The notes under the pieces were generated by a model. That model searched no databases, had not been told where the DNA came from, and saw nothing but the letters and a program-made list of their open reading frames with translations. Both the position numbers and the translations under genes were made by a program. 64,000 nucleotides of DNA from Bacillus smithii (GTDB taxonomy: Bacteria > Bacillota > Bacilli > Bacillales > DSM-4216), in contig NZ_CP012024.1 of NCBI RefSeq assembly GCF_001050115.1, positions 104,001 through 168,000 on the forward strand, read 5' to 3'. This document shows positions 55,777-64,000 of this stretch, in pieces; positions within the stretch are counted from its first letter, which is position 1, and every line of letters starts with the position of its first letter.

Positions 55777-56838
55777 GTGATTAGCGAACAAGAAGTGCGG
55801 GAGTTGCTAAAAAAGGTGCAAGATCCATTTTTACATAAAACGTTGGAAGAGACCAATGGAATTATGGAAGTCAAAATAAAAGAAGAAAAGAAACATGTAA
55901 GTGTGAAGGTGGCTATTTCCAAAACGGGAACCTCTGAGCAATTACAGCTTCAAATGGAAATTGTCAATCTACTGAAAAATGCCGGGGCAGAAACGGTTGG
56001 GATTCGCTTTGCGGAACTCCCGAAAGAGGTGCTGGAAAAATTCAAAGGGCAAGCAGGGGATTCCGGACATGATTTGCTTTCTCCTTCTAGTAAAACGGAG
56101 TTCATTGCCATCGCGAGCGGTAAAGGGGGAGTAGGTAAGTCCACGGTATCGGTTAATTTAGCCGTTGCGCTGGCCCGCCTCGGCAAAAAGGTCGGACTTG
56201 TTGATGCCGATATTTATGGATTTAGTGTTCCGGATATGATGGGGATCACTCATCGCCCGCTCGTCAAAGGCAATAAGATTATACCTGTGGAGCGATTTGG
56301 GGTCAAAGTCATTTCAATGGGATTCTTTGTAGAGGATAATGCGCCTGTCATTTGGCGGGGGCCGATGCTAGGGAAAATGCTCAACAACTTCTTTAAAGAA
56401 GTGGAGTGGGGAGAACTGGATTATTTGATTTTGGATTTACCTCCGGGAACAGGAGATGTGGCATTGGATGTTCATACGATGATTCCACACAGTAAAGAAA
56501 TTATCGTATCGACTCCTCATCCGACAGCAGCCTTTGTAGCGGCCAGAGCAGGAGCAATGGCTTTAAGGACCGAGCATGAAATACTTGGTGTCATTGAGAA
56601 CATGTCTTACTTTGAAAGTAAAAAAACGGGCGAAAGAGAATATATTTTCGGCAAAGGCGGCGGCGAAAAGCTGGCCGAGGAATTGCAGACCGATCTTTTT
56701 GGCCAAATTCCGCTTCAACAGCCTGACTGGAATGAAGCAGATTTTGCTCCGTCAGTCTATTCAGAAGATCATCCGATCGGAAAAATTTACATGGATATTG
56801 CAAAGAAAGTGGATCAAAAACTGGTCAGCCAAAATTAA
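55777..56838 (+). CDS. salA: SalA, Mrp/NBP35-family P-loop ATPase regulator
   Basis: In B. subtilis SalA represses scoC and so raises protease production. The 353 residues have an N-terminal MIP18-like domain (about 1-75) and an Mrp ATPase domain with deviant Walker A GKGGVGKST and DLPPGTGD. The CXXC pair that scaffolds iron-sulfur clusters in Mrp is absent (ENMSYFESKKTGERE), as I recall for SalA. It starts at GTG 55777 behind AAGGAAGG. Confidence 0.92.
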   Translation: MISEQEVRELLKKVQDPFLHKTLEETNGIMEVKIKEEKKHVSVKVAISKTGTSEQLQLQMEIVNLLKNAGAETVGIRFAELPKEVLEKFKGQAGDSGHDLLSPSSKTEFIAIASGKGGVGKSTVSVNLAVALARLGKKVGLVDADIYGFSVPDMMGITHRPLVKGNKIIPVERFGVKVISMGFFVEDNAPVIWRGPMLGKMLNNFFKEVEWGELDYLILDLPPGTGDVALDVHTMIPHSKEIIVSTPHPTAAFVAARAGAMALRTEHEILGVIENMSYFESKKTGEREYIFGKGGGEKLAEELQTDLFGQIPLQQPDWNEADFAPSVYSEDHPIGKIYMDIAKKVDQKLVSQN

Positions 56839-56843
56839 GCGAG

Positions 56844-56874
56844 AAAAGCCGGCAACTTCGGGGCCGGCTTTTTT
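56844..56874. terminator. Bidirectional terminator between salA and gerD
   Basis: AAAAGCCGGC and GCCGGCTTTTTT form a GC-rich hairpin with A- and T-runs on both sides, between converging genes. Confidence 0.9.
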
Positions 56875-57471
56875 CTATGGACTAAACTTTTGGCCGCCGC
56901 TCGTTGTTTGGTTTTGCTGATCGTTTTTGCCGCTGAGCTGATCATTAGCTTCTTTCACCAGCAAATCCGCTACTTTCTTTTTATATAAAGGGCTCTCAAA
57001 CGTCTCGAGCATGATTTTTTGAAGGTGCTGTCTGAAATCTTTGCTTTTTAAAAGCTTCATGACTTCTTGTTCATAGGACGGATCTTTTAAAATATCCAGC
57101 ATCATCGTTTGGTACTCAGGGTCTTTCATTAAACTTTTTAATAACTTTTCGTTTTCTGTTTTTACGCCATTCGCAAAAGAATTTGAAAAGTTAGGGTCTT
57201 GAAAAGACTTTTCCCAAAATTTTTTGCCTTTTTCCGATGTTAGTGTTTGTTCGATCGTTTTTGTGATTTCCGGTTGCTCCATTATTAAATTTTTATTCAA
57301 ATCTTTATCTTTCAATACCTCTTTTATGGCTTTTTTGCCGTCATCGGTTTTCAATATGTCAATGACCATTCTTTTCGTCTCATCATAATTCATGCGGCTG
57401 CTAATTTGTTCATCGCCAGAACAGGCCGTTAATAAAAAAAATACGAGAAGAAGAGGCCGTACAATTCTCAT
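56875..57471 (-). CDS. gerD: GerD, spore germination lipoprotein
   Basis: Scaffold of the germinosome in the spore inner membrane, needed for nutrient receptor clustering. The 198 residues begin with a lipoprotein signal (lipobox LLTAC, Cys at about 17), then repeats of short helical segments (SLMKDPEYQTMMLDILKDPS) and a polar tail. GAAAGGAGC lies before the start on this strand. A sigma-G-like promoter is seen upstream. Confidence 0.93.
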   Translation of the reverse strand: MRIVRPLLLVFFLLTACSGDEQISSRMNYDETKRMVIDILKTDDGKKAIKEVLKDKDLNKNLIMEQPEITKTIEQTLTSEKGKKFWEKSFQDPNFSNSFANGVKTENEKLLKSLMKDPEYQTMMLDILKDPSYEQEVMKLLKSKDFRQHLQKIMLETFESPLYKKKVADLLVKEANDQLSGKNDQQNQTTSGGQKFSP

Positions 57472-57506
57472 GAAAAAAAGCTCCTTTCTAAGAACTTTCT
57501 TATCGT

Positions 57507-57535
57507 TAGGATAATCTAAGGGCCAAAATTTATTC
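57507..57535 (-). promoter_or_regulatory. Sigma-G promoter candidate for gerD
   Basis: On the minus strand GAATA (complement of 57531-57535) and TATCCTA (complement of 57507-57513) are 17 nt apart. The second matches the sigma-G -10 CATACTA at five of seven positions. gerD is forespore-expressed in B. subtilis. Confidence 0.5.
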
Positions 57536-57617
57536 TTTGGGAAGGATTTATCAACTGGATTTTTTGCTCCTCTGTTGGTAAAATCAATACAATACTGGAA
57601 AAATGGGGGAACTCGGC

Positions 57618-58295
57618 GTGACGATTCGAAATTGGGTTCGTTTTTTTATACATACGCTGTTTATTGGGGGAATAACGGCCGGAATTATGGGGTTTATAAT
57701 TCGTTGGGATGAGTTTGCTCCTTTGTTTCAAAAAGGGGATGTTCTTAACATTTTCTCGGTATTTATATGGCTTGTCGGTGTAGGATTCACGTTTAGTGTT
57801 ATCAGCCAAATGGGGTATTTTGCCTATTTGACCATTCATCAATTCGGACTGCGCATGTTTCGTTCCAATTCTCTTTGGAATGCTGTTCAAATGATTTTAG
57901 TGGCGTTTGTATTGTTTGATTTGGTGTATTTTCGCTTTCAAGCTTTTGCGGATAAAGGAGAATCACTTATCCCTTATTTTGGATTGGCGGCTTTTTTATT
58001 GTCCTTTGCGATTGTGGTCGCTTGGATCAAAACAAAACAATCCAATAAAAAAATGTTTGCTTCTGCTCTCTTTTTTATGGTAGTGGCCACCGTTCTGGAA
58101 TGGCTGCCGGTTTTAACGGTGAATGAAAAAAGCTGGCTGTATTTAATGCTGTTTGCTCTCCTGTTCTGCAATGCTTACCAGCTTCTTATGCTGCCTAAAT
58201 ACATTGAGAGATCCCAAGAAGAGATCTCCCGAAAAAAGAAGGCTATCGTCTATCCGCCAAATGAAAAAAATCACCCTGCCGCAAAAGGAAAATAG
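57618..58295 (+). CDS. kbaA: KbaA, activator of the KinB sporulation signalling pathway
   Basis: An integral membrane protein (225 residues, about six hydrophobic segments) required for KinB kinase activity in B. subtilis. MTIRNWVRFFIHTLFIGG is the start chosen (GTG 57618, GGGGGAA 6-8 nt upstream); ATG 57603 sits on that ribosome site. The hydrophilic tail (EEISRKKKAIVYPPNEKN) is cytoplasmic by inference. No kinB lies in the window. Confidence 0.9.
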   Translation: MTIRNWVRFFIHTLFIGGITAGIMGFIIRWDEFAPLFQKGDVLNIFSVFIWLVGVGFTFSVISQMGYFAYLTIHQFGLRMFRSNSLWNAVQMILVAFVLFDLVYFRFQAFADKGESLIPYFGLAAFLLSFAIVVAWIKTKQSNKKMFASALFFMVVATVLEWLPVLTVNEKSWLYLMLFALLFCNAYQLLMLPKYIERSQEEISRKKKAIVYPPNEKNHPAAKGK

Positions 58296-58589
58296 TGAAT
58301 TTTCTTAAAATAAAAAGAACGAGCGGATGTTTACTGACGTTTGTTCGTAGCACCGATAAAAAGGAATGGCTTCCTTTTGGATGAAGGAAGCCAAACCTGT
58401 CGTTTACCCGCAAATGCCATATGTATATTCGGAGCTTTTTCCAATGCTCCCGCTAATTTTTAAAGTCTAATGAATGCTGTTCATATTTTTTCCTCTTTCT
58501 CTTTTCTTTTCAGCGGTTCTGTTTATTCTCCTGTTTTATTTCTATTATCTTCCGATTTCAGACAGTTTGTTGAAGGTGCTAATGAAGAA
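58296..58589. other. Convergent kbaA-pdaB spacer
   Basis: 294 bp without genes. A 9-bp hairpin GGCTTCCTT/AAGGAAGCC (58368-58392) is followed on the minus strand by a T-rich run (TTCCTTTTTATC), so it could end pdaB transcripts. The remainder is T-rich and unremarkable. Confidence 0.5.
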
Positions 58590-59339
58590 TTAAGGGATTA
58601 ATGTAGTATCGACATTGCCGTTTGCAATCATTTCCGAAATGGTCACAAATTTTCCTTTATGCTGAAGTGTCTTGAGGATTAAAGGCAAAGCTTTTTTGGT
58701 TTGTTTAGCGGAATCGGAAGCATGAAGCAAAATGATATCACCGTTTTTCGCCTTTGAAACATTTTTGACAATATGATCTACTCCGGGATTTTTCCAATCT
58801 TCAGAGTTAACGCTCCAATGAACAATCGTGAATCCGAATTGATCGGCTGTTTTAATCACTCTCTTGTCGAAGTGGCCGGTCGGTGTACGGAATAAATGAA
58901 CATTTTTCAACTGAAGTTTTTTAAATGTTTCTTTCGTTTTTAAAAATTCCTTTTTCAATTCTTCATCTTCCAAGGCGGTATAATCTTTGTAACTGTAACC
59001 TAACATTCCAATTTCGTATCCATGATCGGCTATTTTTTTGACTAAATCGGGATGTCTTTCTGCCCAAGAACCTGAAAGAAAAAAAGTGGCCGCCTTCACT
59101 TTGTTTTTAATTAAGGTATTGATAATCGGCTCTGCTCTTTCATCTCCCCAGCCGATATCAAACGTTAAAGCAATTCCTTTTTCGCCTCTGTAGATCGCTT
59201 GAGGACCTTCTTTTCCCGCCAAAACAGGAATATGGAGTATATTTTGAGTAAACAATAATAATGCAGTAAAAAATGAAATAATAACAATCAATAATGTTTG
59301 TTTCACTCTTTTATCCTTTATCACATACCAAAAATTCAT
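58590..59339 (-). CDS. pdaB: PdaB, polysaccharide deacetylase-family sporulation protein
   Basis: Needed to keep spore cortex after sporulation in B. subtilis. The 249 residues have an N-terminal membrane anchor (about 12-32) and a NodB domain with TFDIGWGDE. The second metal motif, usually with two histidines, reads MLGYSYKDY, so those ligands are missing; I recall the B. subtilis protein as similar. Start chosen at 59339 (MNFWYVIKDKRV) with GGAGGG upstream on this strand. Confidence 0.92.
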   Translation of the reverse strand: MNFWYVIKDKRVKQTLLIVIISFFTALLLFTQNILHIPVLAGKEGPQAIYRGEKGIALTFDIGWGDERAEPIINTLIKNKVKAATFFLSGSWAERHPDLVKKIADHGYEIGMLGYSYKDYTALEDEELKKEFLKTKETFKKLQLKNVHLFRTPTGHFDKRVIKTADQFGFTIVHWSVNSEDWKNPGVDHIVKNVSKAKNGDIILLHASDSAKQTKKALPLILKTLQHKGKFVTISEMIANGNVDTTLIP

Positions 59340-59458
59340 TTTCGGCCCTCCACTAGACAAGTCTTTGCTTCTATTTGTATGACGGCCTTGCAAACGTTAG
59401 AACCAGTTCCCGGGTTTTTTCGCAGCGCATGAGACACTTATCAAAAGGAGTGACCTAC

Positions 59459-59689
59459 ATGATCGGAATACTAATAAATGAAAAGGAAAAAGAAGAGATC
59501 TATTATTTGTTGAAAAGGGAAATGGACGAAATTCTGTTTGATCTTAATGATCACAGAATTGATCATGTTGTGAAAAGGGCGATGAAGGAGAGGTATAACA
59601 TTTTATTCAATTTATTTAAGAGAGTTGCGAGTCATCATGAATGTATGAAATATTTAAGAGTAGGAAAAAGAACCAAAAGCAGAGAATAA
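59459..59689 (+). CDS. Small charged protein of unknown function
   Basis: 76 residues starting MIGILINEKEKEEIYYLLKR, highly charged and helical, no membrane segment. AAAAGGAG precedes ATG 59459; the longer frame from 59375 overlaps the pdaB leader region. The stop is 21 bp before rRNA promoter P1. I do not recognise a function. One cysteine-histidine cluster (SHHECMKY) lies near the end. Confidence 0.65.
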   Translation: MIGILINEKEKEEIYYLLKREMDEILFDLNDHRIDHVVKRAMKERYNILFNLFKRVASHHECMKYLRVGKRTKSRE

Positions 59690-59710
59690 ATTTTTTTTTA
59701 AAAAAAGATG

Positions 59711-59739
59711 TTGACACTCCATCATTATGCTGATATATT
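59711..59739 (+). promoter_or_regulatory. rRNA promoter P1
   Basis: TTGACA (59711-59716), 17-nt spacer, TATATT (59734-59739). Confidence 0.88.
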
Positions 59740-59781
59740 ATTACTTGTCCTTGATGGACAGCATTAAACAAGAAAAAGTTA

Positions 59782-59810
59782 TTGACATTCCCTTAGTGGG
59801 ATGTTATAAT
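59782..59810 (+). promoter_or_regulatory. rRNA promoter P2
   Basis: TTGACA (59782-59787), 17-nt spacer, TATAAT (59805-59810), perfect consensus. Tandem promoters 71 bp apart are typical of Bacillus rrn operons. Confidence 0.92.
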
Positions 59811-59847
59811 AGAAAAGTCGCTCGTTAAAAACAGGCGGCAGACATGG

Positions 59848-59877
59848 ATCCTTGAAAACTGAACAAAACGAAGCGTA
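59848..59877 (+). other. 5' strand of pre-16S processing stalk
   Basis: These 30 nt (starting ATCCTTGAAAACTGAAC) pair with 61613-61643 downstream of 16S, with one mismatch and one extra base. The long stem is the expected RNase III substrate. It also carries a boxA-like CTTGAAAACT. Confidence 0.85.
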
Positions 59878-59914
59878 AGCCAATGTTTCAATCGAAACAA
59901 GCCAAGTCAAATTT

Positions 59915-64000
<4,086 letters not shown>

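Overview
The window is a chromosomal segment from a Gram-positive, endospore-forming member of the Bacillaceae. The evidence is the gene order ctsR-mcsA-mcsB-clpC-radA-disA through rpoBC, tuf, S10-spc-alpha and an rrn operon, the sporulation genes (sigH, cwlD, gerD, kbaA, pdaB), the 16S 3' end carrying CCUCCUUUCU, and strong GGAGG ribosome sites. The order follows Bacillus subtilis almost gene for gene. The 16S resembles moderately thermophilic Bacillus species such as B. smithii, but that is from memory and not a firm identification.

Layout. 1-7186: protein quality control (ctsR 3' end, mcsA, mcsB, clpC), then, after a terminator and a 354-bp gap, radA and disA. 7381-11337: yacL, ispD, ispF, gltX. 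11375-15589: a cysteine T-box, then cysE, cysS, mrnC, rlmB, rae1. 15659-20853: sigH, rpmG, secE, nusG, rplKA (with two L1-type leader sites), the L10 leader, rplJL and a methyltransferase. 21093-33363: rpoB, rpoC, ybxF, rpsL, rpsG, fusA, tuf. 34369-48742: the S10-spc-alpha superoperon, in which map and the KOW gene usually found between adk and infA are missing. 49282-53523: the ECF transporter energising module, truA, rplM, rpsI. 54332-59689: ybaK, cwlD, salA, gerD, kbaA, pdaB and two small unknown ORFs. 59711-64000: tandem rRNA promoters, a complete 16S gene and the first 2.27 kb of 23S.

The standout non-housekeeping feature is a pair of 640-bp group IIC introns, identical as read (33431-34070 and 53573-54212). 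Each sits two bases after the T-run of an intrinsic terminator, one behind tuf and one behind rpsI. The ribozyme parts are well preserved: a 5' GTGCG, a 32-nt domain V with CGC triad and 2-nt bulge, and domain VI with a bulged A. Domain IV holds no reverse transcriptase, only a 47-codon ORF, so the copies would need a maturase from elsewhere. In B. subtilis these two slots hold ybaC and ybaJ.

Overall this is the translation and transcription core, feedback-regulated by leader RNAs (T-box, L10, L13, L1-like), with early sporulation control (sigH, kbaA) and spore germination and cortex functions (cwlD, gerD, pdaB) interleaved. Apart from the introns, novelty is limited to small ORFs, leader hairpins and lineage-specific gaps.
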